Assembly: GCA_012518155.1 (NCBI GenBank)
Contig: JAAYTC010000318.1
Span: forward strand, 1-6,928
Direction: 5' to 3'
DNA: 6,928 nucleotides
Source: Bacteroidales bacterium
Lineage (GTDB): Bacteria; Bacteroidota; Bacteroidia; Bacteroidales; Dysgonomonadaceae
Shown here: in pieces, positions 1 to 5,617 of the stretch
Numbering within the stretch: position 1 is the stretch's first letter
How the letters are laid out: every line of letters begins with the position of its first letter
Translations under genes and position numbers: made by a program
The notes under the pieces: model-generated
The model's input: the letters and a program-made list of their open reading frames with translations, nothing else
Told to the model about the DNA's origin: nothing
Database searches by the model: none

Positions 1-237
1 GACCACGTGCTGCTGCCCCAGGCTTCGAGACTGGATGAAGCGGACGCGTTCGCGCGTGAGATTCTCACTCCCGAGGTGATTGCCGATATCGTTGAGCTGG
101 TGCCGGACGACTGGTTACACTGGAACCATACCGAGGAGGCACCCGAGGAGATTCGGAAGGTGTACGTCGAGTTTCTGACTGCCCGACTGGAGCACTCCCA
201 TCACTTTTTTAACGAGGCCAAAAATGCAAGGGGATAA
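1..237 (+). CDS. HipA-like kinase-fold protein, C-terminal part (5' end outside window)
   Basis: Only the last 78 codons are present. The frame is open to the left edge and the first two codons (Asp-His) read in frame into a Val-Leu-Leu-Pro-Gln stretch, so the GTG at 7 is probably an internal valine and not a start. What can be seen is an all-helical tail, with the pattern of a short helix ending in VPDDWL and a long final helix around YVEFLTARLEHSHHFF. This resembles the C-terminus of the HipA-like (HipA_2) kinase-fold family. The strongest support is context: the next gene is DUF3037, a common partner of this family, and the two overlap by 14 nt. The catalytic part lies outside the window, so kinase activity cannot be judged. 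In HipA itself the fold phosphorylates a tRNA synthetase; whether that applies here is unknown. Family assignment is by recognition and moderately sure. Confidence 0.68.
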   Translation, partial: DHVLLPQASRLDEADAFAREILTPEVIADIVELVPDDWLHWNHTEEAPEEIRKVYVEFLTARLEHSHHFFNEAKNARG

Positions 238-607
238 ACTATACCATTACGCGGTAATACGACTGGTACCGAGGGTGGAGCGGGAGGAGTTCTTCAATAT
301 CGGCCTGATCCTCTTTTGCAAAAACGAAAAGTACATTCGCTTCGAGTACCACCTCTGTCCCGATAAGTTCCGGCTGATGCACTCGGAGGCGGAGTATGCC
401 GACGTGATCGAGAGCCTCGAAACGCACAGGCTGATCGCGCGGGGTACTCCCGGGCACGGCCCCATCGCGGAGCTGGATATTCCCGACCGGTTCCGATGGC
501 TCACCGCGGTACGCAGCTCCATCATCCAAGCCTCCCCTACCCGCACCGGAAAAACAGACGATTTGGACAAAACCTTCGAGCGACTGTTTGAAGAGTTAGT
601 GAAGTAA
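224..607 (+). CDS. DUF3037 domain protein
   Basis: This complete protein of 127 residues matches the usual size of the DUF3037 family. The typical N-terminal core is visible: a YHYAVIRLVPR strand at residues 7-17, then EEFFNIGLILFC at 21-32, and a YIRFEYHL strand at 37-44. The C-terminal half is helical and ends in a charged helix (DKTFERLFEELVK). There is no signal peptide or membrane segment, so it is probably cytoplasmic. The ATG at 224 lies inside the last codons of the HipA-like gene in a different frame, a 14-nt overlap that implies translational coupling and joint function. No biochemical role is established for DUF3037 that I know of. A regulator or antitoxin-like partner of the kinase-fold protein is a guess from the pairing. 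GC content is high and like that of the upstream gene, unlike the ATPase that follows. Confidence 0.85.
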   Translation: MQGDKLYHYAVIRLVPRVEREEFFNIGLILFCKNEKYIRFEYHLCPDKFRLMHSEAEYADVIESLETHRLIARGTPGHGPIAELDIPDRFRWLTAVRSSIIQASPTRTGKTDDLDKTFERLFEELVK

Positions 608-621
608 AGGAATTAGAATTA

Positions 622-713
622 GCCGACTTTGGAAATGAAAACCAGCCAACTTCACGAATGGAAATCGGCTAACTTCACGAATAAAAACCGGCCAACTTCA
701 TGAATTAAATTTG
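622..713. repeat. 23-bp tandem repeat array, four units
   Basis: Four units start at 622, 645, 668 and 691, exactly 23 bp apart. Units 2 and 3 are identical at 19 of 23 positions. Units 3 and 4 agree at 17 of 23, and unit 1 is the most diverged (15 of 23 against unit 2). The conserved part is GCCAACTTCACGAAT followed by an A-rich tail. The core TTCACGAA is a near-palindrome, and in unit 4 it is the perfect palindrome TTCATGAA. The period is not a multiple of three, the stretch has no open frame, and the array ends just before the -33 region of the ATPase promoter. This looks like an operator or iteron-like binding array, or a degenerate satellite. The repeat is seen directly; its function is inference. 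Confidence 0.8.
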
Positions 714-721
714 TAATATAC

Positions 722-750
722 TTGTTAACAGGGAAAATAGTGTATCTTTG
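722..750 (+). promoter_or_regulatory. Bacteroidetes-type sigma factor promoter for the ATPase gene
   Basis: TATCTTTG at 743-750 is a full match to the Bacteroidetes -7 consensus TAnnTTTG. A TTG at 722-724 lies 18 nt upstream, in place for the -33 element. Transcription would start near 755. That puts the TTG at 722 inside the promoter and rules it out as a start codon. It also makes the ATG at 764 very close to the mRNA 5' end. The 23-bp repeat array ends immediately upstream. Confidence 0.72.
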
Positions 751-781
751 CAAGGTATATTCAATGAAAACTGACACGAAA

Positions 782-2065
782 ATGAATACATCGTTGGCTT
801 ATATTCCCAGAATCGCGGACAAAATGCTTCAGGAACAACTGGAGGCAGCGGGGGTTGTTTTGATTCAGGGACCCAAATGGTGTGGAAAAACCACTACAGC
901 AGAACAACAGGCTAAGAGCGTATTATACATGGACACCCCTAAAACACGCCAGACCAATCTGTTGCTAGCAGAAACAGATCCCGAGATCCTTTTTCAGGGT
1001 GAAACACCCAGGCTGATTGACGAATGGCAACTGGCTCCGAAATTGTGGGATGCTGCACGATTTGAAGTAAGCAGCAGACGGTTGCCGGGACAATTTATTT
1101 TCACAGGATCAAGCGTACCGCCCGACATGTCGGAGTTAACCCACACGGGGACTGGAAGGTTTGCTTGGCTGACAATGAGACCGATGAGTTTATGGGAATC
1201 CCGGGAGTCGAATGGAAGTGTTAGCATCCAAGCTTTGTTTCAAGGAAATAAAGCGGCAACCATTGCACCCGATATTTCTTTACACGAATTAGCTTATCTT
1301 ATATGCCGTGGGGGTTGGCCGGGGTCACTCGTTTTAAACCGAAATGCCGCCTTACGACAAGCTGTTAACTACTTCGATGCGATTGTTTACAGCGATATTT
1401 CCCGTGTAGATGGTGTGAGTAGAAATCCTGAATTTACCAGAAGGTTGTTGCGCTCTTATGCTCGACATCAAGGACAACAAGTATCCATCAGCACGATATA
1501 TAAAGACTTAGAGAGCAATCCGAACGGCAGCATGAGTGAAGAAACCATCGCCTCATACATCGTAGCCCTAAAGAAAATATTTGTAATTGAAGACATGTTG
1601 GCATGGAATCCAAACCTCAGGTCAAGAACAGCCATACGCACCTCCGACACCCGTTTTTTTGTAGACCCGTCAGTAGCGGCCTCCGCACTCGGTCTGGGGC
1701 CAGATGATCTGATCGAGGATTTAAATACTTTCGGCTTGCTCTTTGAGACCCTGGCTGTACGTGACCTTCGTGTATATGTTGATGCACTCAATGGACAGAT
1801 ATATCACTATCGGGACAAGAATGGGTTGGAGTGTGATGCCGTACTGCATTTACGTAACGGAAACTATGGACTGATAGAGATAAAACTCGGCGGCGACACT
1901 TTAATAGAGGCCGGAGCGAAAACACTCAAGCAATTGGCAGATAAAATAGACACTACTAAAATGAAATCACCCTCCTTTTTAATGGTCCTCACAGGTGTAG
2001 GGCAATACGCGTACCTTAGGGACGATGGTGTTTATGTAGTACCTATAGGTTGCCTAAAGGATTAA
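782..2065 (+). CDS. AAA-type ATPase with DUF4143 C-terminal domain
   Basis: A 427-residue protein. The Walker A motif GPKWCGKT is at residues 30-37, Walker B LIDE at about 78-81 (Asp80, Glu81), and a sensor-like TGSS at 108-111. RGGWPGS at 176-182 is typical of the family. The C-terminal DUF4143 region has the layout of a PD-(D/E)XK nuclease fold: Glu322, then Asp352 in LECDAVL, then Glu366-Ile-Lys368 in LIEIKLGG. The likely catalytic residues are therefore present, although nuclease activity in this family is unproven. It is cytoplasmic with no signal peptide. The start is uncertain: ATG 782 leaves a leader of about 26 nt from the predicted transcription start and begins near the usual family N-terminus, while ATG 764 would add six residues with almost no leader. 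GC is visibly lower than in the genes before it. It has its own promoter and reads convergently into the DUF486 gene. These ATPases are numerous and laterally mobile in Bacteroidales; the biological role is unknown. Confidence 0.88.
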   Translation: MNTSLAYIPRIADKMLQEQLEAAGVVLIQGPKWCGKTTTAEQQAKSVLYMDTPKTRQTNLLLAETDPEILFQGETPRLIDEWQLAPKLWDAARFEVSSRRLPGQFIFTGSSVPPDMSELTHTGTGRFAWLTMRPMSLWESRESNGSVSIQALFQGNKAATIAPDISLHELAYLICRGGWPGSLVLNRNAALRQAVNYFDAIVYSDISRVDGVSRNPEFTRRLLRSYARHQGQQVSISTIYKDLESNPNGSMSEETIASYIVALKKIFVIEDMLAWNPNLRSRTAIRTSDTRFFVDPSVAASALGLGPDDLIEDLNTFGLLFETLAVRDLRVYVDALNGQIYHYRDKNGLECDAVLHLRNGNYGLIEIKLGGDTLIEAGAKTLKQLADKIDTTKMKSPSFLMVLTGVGQYAYLRDDGVYVVPIGCLKD

Positions 2066-2081
2066 CAATTACACGAAAAGA

Positions 2082-2447
2082 TCACCCTTTAAAAATAAAA
2101 TAGACCGCGAGCACCAAGAAGAGAAAGCCGACGAGGTGGTTCCATTTCAGTTCGGTTTGAAAAGCGAGGGAGGAGAAAACTACGAATACCACGAGCGTGA
2201 TGACCTCTTGGATCACTTTCAGCTGCACGAGCGAGAAATTGCCGCCGTTCCCCTCGAACCCGATGCGGTTAGCGGGCACTTGAAAGCAGTACTCGAAAAA
2301 TGCGATCAGCCAGCTGAAGATGATGATGCCGAAGAGCGACAGTTTATTAAACCACGTGCACTCGGCGAGTTTCAGGTGACCGTACCACGCGAAGGTCATA
2401 AATACATTGGAAAGAATCAAAAGTCCGATAGTGAGAAAAGAGTTCAT
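2082..2447 (-). CDS. DUF486 (DMT-type) small membrane protein
   Basis: A 121-residue hydrophobic protein with four predicted membrane helices at about residues 4-21, 36-54, 78-96 and 103-119, the size and topology of DUF486. Family hallmarks are visible: NVFMTFAWYGHLK near the N-terminus, AFFEYCFQVPANRIG in the middle, LKVIQEVITLVVF in helix 3, and a final aromatic-rich helix ending VYFIFKG. DUF486 is related to the drug/metabolite transporter (EmrE-like) fold, but no substrate is established. It is the last of three same-strand genes, 92 nt after the dipeptide epimerase, and its 3' end faces the ATPase 3' end with only 16 nt between them. It could be cotranscribed with the epimerase or use its own weak promoter near the inverted repeat at 2469-2491. 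A link to peptidoglycan salvage is only positional. Confidence 0.9.
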   Translation of the reverse strand: MNSFLTIGLLILSNVFMTFAWYGHLKLAECTWFNKLSLFGIIIFSWLIAFFEYCFQVPANRIGFEGNGGNFSLVQLKVIQEVITLVVFVVFSSLAFQTELKWNHLVGFLFLVLAVYFIFKG

Positions 2448-2468
2448 AGCAACAACCTAAAATTTCTA

Positions 2469-2491
2469 CGCGAAAATAATCAATTTTCACG
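2469..2491. promoter_or_regulatory. inverted repeat upstream of the DUF486 gene
   Basis: Nine-base arms, CGCGAAAAT at 2469-2477 and ATTTTCACG at 2483-2491, flank a 5-nt centre and are complementary apart from one position. On the minus strand the centre and first arm contain TATTTTCG (2478-2471), one mismatch from the Bacteroidetes -7 box, about 24 nt before the DUF486 start codon. No T-run follows the hairpin on the minus strand, so an operator or promoter-overlapping site fits better than a Rho-independent terminator for the epimerase transcript. The repeat is clear; its role is uncertain. Confidence 0.35.
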
Positions 2492-2539
2492 ACATTCTCT
2501 TTTAGGGCTACTTTGTGATGCTATACCTCTCTGTACGAT

Positions 2540-3577
2540 TTATCTTCCAAAGGATAGTTCCTTTACCGGCTTCACGCCAATTCCTGGTCGGTCAGAGGCG
2601 ATGATTTTCCCGTTTTCAAGCGCGGCACCCTCGAAGCAGTCGTTCCCGATAAGCAATGCTCCGTCGAGATCGGCAAAGTCCATTCCGGGATAGACCTGGG
2701 CAGCGGCCGAGATGGCGCAGGAGGTCTCCGTCATGCACCCCATCATTACCTTCATTCCAAGGGCTCGTGCCAGGTTTCGCATCTTCCACGCTTCGTGCAT
2801 GCCAGTACACTTCATCAACTTGATATTGATGCCGGAAAACACTCCCCTCAAGCGATCCACATCCGACAGGCGTTGCAGCGACTCGTCGGCAAAGATGGGA
2901 ATAGGGCTTGCTTCGGTGAGCCGAGCGATATTGTCGAGGTCGCTCTTCGGCATCGGCTGCTCCACCATCACCACCCCATTCTCCCTCATCCAGAGAATCA
3001 TATCCAACGCTTCGTGCCGATCGGCCCATCCCTGGTTAGCATCCACCGCCAACGGCAGGTCGGTCACCTCTCGGATGGTTTCAATCATCCGCTTGTCGTC
3101 CTTCCCTCCCACCTTCACCTTCAGGATATTGAATCGCCCGAGGGCCTCTCGTGTTTTTTCACGTACCACCTCATCACTGTCGATACCAATGGTAAAGGTA
3201 GTATCGGGCACCGCGGTCTTATCCAATCCGTACATTTTGTACCAAGGAGCCCCGATCATCTTTCCCACCAGGTCGTGCAGCGCGATATCGATGGATGCTT
3301 TTGCCGCGGTATTGTTGATCGCGATGGAGTCCACGTACGCCATGATCTCCTCTATATGGGATGGATCAGGGAACGCCGTCATATCCACCTTTTTTAAAAA
3401 CTCGATGACCGATGCTTGCGTTTCACCTAAATAGGGAGGCAACGACGCTTCGCCATACCCTTCCAGGCCGTCGTACTCGATCTTTGTAAGCACCACCGGG
3501 GTGGTGGTACGAGAAAAACCGGAGATAGCGAAACGGTGATTCAACTCCAGCTCGTAGGGTGTCCAAGATAATTTCAT
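2540..3577 (-). CDS. L-Ala-D/L-Glu (dipeptide) epimerase, enolase superfamily
   Basis: A 345-residue enzyme of the muconate-lactonizing subgroup of the enolase superfamily. It interconverts L-Ala-D-Glu and L-Ala-L-Glu from murein, allowing the dipeptide to be degraded. The capping domain (residues 1 to about 110) has the SRTTTPVVLTKIEYDG and GYGEASLPPYLGE signatures. In the barrel, the catalytic KVK is at 153-155. The metal ligands are Asp179 (VDAN), Glu206 (VEQP) and Asp231 (ADES), and the second catalytic lysine is Lys253 (NIKLMK). The DLD motif at 303-305 matches the residues that bind the dipeptide amino group in known Ala-Glu epimerases, so specificity is fairly secure. The start was chosen where homologues begin (MKLSWTPYELEL). 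An in-frame ATG at 3631 would add 18 residues and leave a 10-nt gap to the NlpC/P60 gene upstream. Expected to be cytoplasmic. Cotranscribed with that peptidase gene, as ykfB is with ykfC in Bacillus. Confidence 0.93.
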   Translation of the reverse strand: MKLSWTPYELELNHRFAISGFSRTTTPVVLTKIEYDGLEGYGEASLPPYLGETQASVIEFLKKVDMTAFPDPSHIEEIMAYVDSIAINNTAAKASIDIALHDLVGKMIGAPWYKMYGLDKTAVPDTTFTIGIDSDEVVREKTREALGRFNILKVKVGGKDDKRMIETIREVTDLPLAVDANQGWADRHEALDMILWMRENGVVMVEQPMPKSDLDNIARLTEASPIPIFADESLQRLSDVDRLRGVFSGINIKLMKCTGMHEAWKMRNLARALGMKVMMGCMTETSCAISAAAQVYPGMDFADLDGALLIGNDCFEGAALENGKIIASDRPGIGVKPVKELSFGR

Positions 3578-3641
3578 ATTTCCGGAAAACAATTTACTTT
3601 TTTTAGGAGCGGTATTCTTGGGGATTATCATCGTCGACCTG

Positions 3642-4550
3642 TTAAATAGTGGAAGAGTTATAAAGCGGATGGTCGCGAACCGTTTCAACTCTTTTGATTT
3701 GTCCCTTATCGATGATTCGTTTCGTGTAGAGGTAACGGCCACGGTTGAACGCGTCGTACAAGGGATCGGAAGGGTCAAAGCTACTCACTCTGACATAATC
3801 AGAGGCATGAACAAATCGCTTGTTGTCCATGTAGATCCCCACGTGAACCACCCGTTCTTTCGAGTTTTCATCACTCGCCTTTGAACCAAAGAAGAGAAGA
3901 TCGCCCGGCAACACGTTACTGAAGTCCGCCCCCTCATCCACCCTTTCCCCCTGCATCGCTTGCTGCCAGGCGTCGCGAGAAAGAATAACGCCGTGCATGA
4001 AATAGGTGTGCTTCGTGAGCCCGCTGCAATCGATCCCTTTGGTCGATGTGCCTCCCCAAAGGTAAGGTACGCCCTTTAATTGCAGGGCACTCGCGACGAT
4101 GCTCTCCCCCGTCAACTCTATACCCGCCAGCCACTCCTCCACCGGTAAAGCATCCTCTTTTTTCACGTAGGCTTGACGGCCATCGGGATAAACCACTTTA
4201 TAATGCTGTTTTTCGACGTTTTGGATCGCTAAAATATTCCCCGCGACCAGATCGGAGACCGGCGTCAGTTGCTCGCTCGCGTTTTCCCAAGCATGTGTGT
4301 AGAGTGCCGTAACGATCAGTTTCGGTTGCCGTTTATAATCGGCAAGCTCTTCGATAGAGACCGGCTGCAGTGAGCCAATCACCCACCCGGTATACTTCTC
4401 GGGGGTTTGAATTTTCCTCCACTCCTCTGGCTCATCGAGCACTTCCACGATCGTCCCTAACAACGTTTGAGAAAGCAGTTCGGCACCGTGGCGCGGTTCA
4501 GAGCGCATGTTCGCCACCGAATTATAGATCACTCCCCATCTTTTACCCAT
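3642..4550 (-). CDS. NlpC/P60 gamma-D-glutamyl-L-diamino acid endopeptidase with SH3-like domains (YkfC-like)
   Basis: A 302-residue peptidase. Two bacterial SH3-like segments come first (about residues 5-62, with NMRSEP and WVIGSLQPV, and 75-135, ending at the AYVKKEDALP strand). The NlpC/P60 domain covers about 145-280. The catalytic cysteine is Cys175 in GIDCSGLT, the catalytic His is 236 in VVHVGIY, and the third polar residue is His248 in RFVHAS. The architecture matches YkfC-type enzymes, which cut L-Ala-D-Glu-diamino acid murein peptides and need a free N-terminal L-Ala. Many Bacteroidetes relatives carry a signal peptide, but this one starts directly with MGKRWGVIYN. An in-frame TAA lies six codons upstream of the ATG, so no leader was missed and the enzyme is probably cytoplasmic. 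The dipeptide epimerase follows after 10 or 64 nt depending on its start, forming a salvage operon. Confidence 0.92.
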   Translation of the reverse strand: MGKRWGVIYNSVANMRSEPRHGAELLSQTLLGTIVEVLDEPEEWRKIQTPEKYTGWVIGSLQPVSIEELADYKRQPKLIVTALYTHAWENASEQLTPVSDLVAGNILAIQNVEKQHYKVVYPDGRQAYVKKEDALPVEEWLAGIELTGESIVASALQLKGVPYLWGGTSTKGIDCSGLTKHTYFMHGVILSRDAWQQAMQGERVDEGADFSNVLPGDLLFFGSKASDENSKERVVHVGIYMDNKRFVHASDYVRVSSFDPSDPLYDAFNRGRYLYTKRIIDKGQIKRVETVRDHPLYNSSTI

Positions 4551-4581
4551 TATCTTTATCGCTATTTATTTAAATCGATGC

Positions 4582-4589
4582 GAAATATA
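4582..4589 (-). promoter_or_regulatory. possible -7 promoter box for the NlpC/P60-epimerase operon
   Basis: On the minus strand TATATTTC lies about 32 nt upstream of the NlpC/P60 start codon and matches the Bacteroidetes -7 consensus TAnnTTTG at all but the last position. No TTG is found at the expected -33 distance, so this is a weak candidate. It sits in the 4551-4791 divergent spacer, which also has to hold the methyltransferase promoter and in which I see no gene. Confidence 0.28.
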
Positions 4590-4718
4590 CCATTTTTCTT
4601 TCAATAGATACGCTGCTCATCGCTTTTTCATCTCAAGGGCCGACCAGTGGGTTTGTCGGTACACCATGGCGAAAGTTTATTTTCTCAGATTACTCCTGCA
4701 ACATAATTTATTCCGATA

Positions 4719-4751
4719 TTTTACATAAAGTGCGGAAAATCATTATCTTTG
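4719..4751 (+). promoter_or_regulatory. Bacteroidetes-type promoter for the isoaspartate methyltransferase gene
   Basis: TATCTTTG at 4744-4751 is a perfect match to the -7 consensus and identical to the box in front of the ATPase gene. The -33 region is weaker: a TTTTAC at 4719-4724 lies 19 nt upstream instead of a clear TTG. Transcription would begin near 4756, which is only about 9 nt before the first possible ATG (4765) and about 36 nt before the second (4792). Confidence 0.65.
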
Positions 4752-4791
4752 TATTGAACAGGATATGCCTCGCCAAGAAACAAAAAAGCTT

Positions 4792-5574
4792 ATGAAACGA
4801 AAAATTAAACATCCACTTCCGATAATGATCGTTGCTTTTTGTTGCGTGGCCTTACTTATCACGTGTGGATCATCGAGCAACAATCGGAGTAGAAAAAAAG
4901 AGTCCCCAATGACAACAACGCAATCAGATAATAAGAAAGCCCAACGATTGGCCAGAGACCTAAAAAGGAAGGGGATTAAGGATGAACGCGTATTGGCAGC
5001 CATTGCCCAAATTCCAAGGGAACGATTTATCGACGAAGAATTGGCTGAATACGCGTACCTCGATCGCCCCCTTCCGATCGAAAAAGGGCAGACCATCTCC
5101 CAACCCTACACTGTGGCATACCAGAGCCAACTCTTGGGATTGAAGCCCGGAGAGAAGGTACTGGAGGTAGGAACCGGTAGCGGCTACCAGGCTGCCGTGC
5201 TCTGCGAGATGGAGGCAGATGTGTACAGCATCGAGCGGTACCAGCAACTATACCTCAGCGCCAAGGAGACCCTCAACAGCTTGGGATACCACCCCCACCT
5301 CTTTCACGGGGATGGATTCGAGGGGCTGCCTGAGCACGCTCCCTTCGACAAGATCTTGTTGACAGCCGCTCCCGTGGAAGTTCCAAAGAAACTGTTACAG
5401 CAGCTCCGTATCGGAGGGTGGTTGGTAGGGCCCTTGGGAGGCAGGATGGGGCAAAAGATGACCATCATCACGCGGGTGAGCGAGGAGGAGTTCCGGGAAT
5501 CGGAGCATGGCGATTTCATCTTCGTGCCGATGCAAAAAGGGATCGCGATGCTCACCACGAAAAACTGCCGCTGA
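4792..5574 (+). CDS. pcm: protein-L-isoaspartate O-methyltransferase with lipoprotein signal peptide
   Basis: A 260-residue protein whose residues from about 50 onward align along their length with E. coli Pcm (208 residues). Pcm uses S-adenosylmethionine to methylate damaged isoaspartyl residues and start their repair. Visible signatures are QTISQPY (100-106), the SAM-binding LEVGTGSGYQ (124-133), HGDG (172-175) and TAAP (191-194). The added N-terminus is a lipoprotein leader: a basic MKRKIK, a hydrophobic stretch, then LITC with the lipid-accepting Cys25, followed by a Ser/Asn-rich linker. Threonine just before the Cys is less usual than Gly, Ala or Ser. No acidic surface-export signal follows the Cys, so a periplasmic-facing anchor would be expected. 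Alternative starts are ATG 4765, too close to the predicted mRNA end though it has an AGG just upstream, and ATG 4909, which would give a leaderless cytoplasmic enzyme of 221 residues. The gene symbol is by family. Confidence 0.9.
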   Translation: MKRKIKHPLPIMIVAFCCVALLITCGSSSNNRSRKKESPMTTTQSDNKKAQRLARDLKRKGIKDERVLAAIAQIPRERFIDEELAEYAYLDRPLPIEKGQTISQPYTVAYQSQLLGLKPGEKVLEVGTGSGYQAAVLCEMEADVYSIERYQQLYLSAKETLNSLGYHPHLFHGDGFEGLPEHAPFDKILLTAAPVEVPKKLLQQLRIGGWLVGPLGGRMGQKMTIITRVSEEEFRESEHGDFIFVPMQKGIAMLTTKNCR

Positions 5575-5590
5575 ATTTCTCCGGCGGCAG
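5560..5590 (-). terminator. Rho-independent terminator of the LVIVD lipoprotein operon
   Basis: Read on the minus strand, CTGCCGC (5590-5584), a 12-nt loop, and GCGGCAG (5571-5565) form a perfect 7-bp GC-rich stem, followed by five Ts (5564-5560). It lies 27 nt after the lipoprotein stop codon. On the plus strand no T-run follows, so it serves the minus-strand genes best. The stem and T-run overlap the last codons and stop of the methyltransferase gene. Confidence 0.65.
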
Positions 5591-5617
5591 CAGTCAATCG
5601 AGCCAAACAGGGAAGTG

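Noticed and set aside
622..713. CRISPR array as an explanation for the 23-bp repeats
   Set aside because: The units are contiguous with no unique spacers, and the repeats are too diverged; no cas gene is present.
722..763. N-terminal extension of the ATPase from the TTG at 722
   Set aside because: The TTG coincides with the -33 element and the -7 box lies inside the extension, so this part would not be transcribed.
2055..2091. Possible bidirectional terminator between the ATPase and DUF486 genes
   Set aside because: TAAAGG and CCTTTA can pair, but the stem is only 6 bp and AT-rich, the loop is 25 nt, and no T-run follows on either strand.
2136..2693. Long plus-strand open frame across the DUF486 gene and the epimerase 3' end
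   Set aside because: It is antisense to two genes with clear family motifs and encodes no recognisable domain, so it is a shadow frame.
2712..3434. Plus-strand open frames of 200-240 codons within the epimerase gene
   Set aside because: The opposite strand carries every enolase-superfamily catalytic motif. The plus-strand translations are Ser/Arg- or His-rich, with no domain signature.
4640..4659. Small inverted repeat CCGAC/GTCGG in the divergent spacer
   Set aside because: A 5-bp stem with a 10-nt loop is expected by chance, and it sits at no meaningful distance from either predicted promoter.
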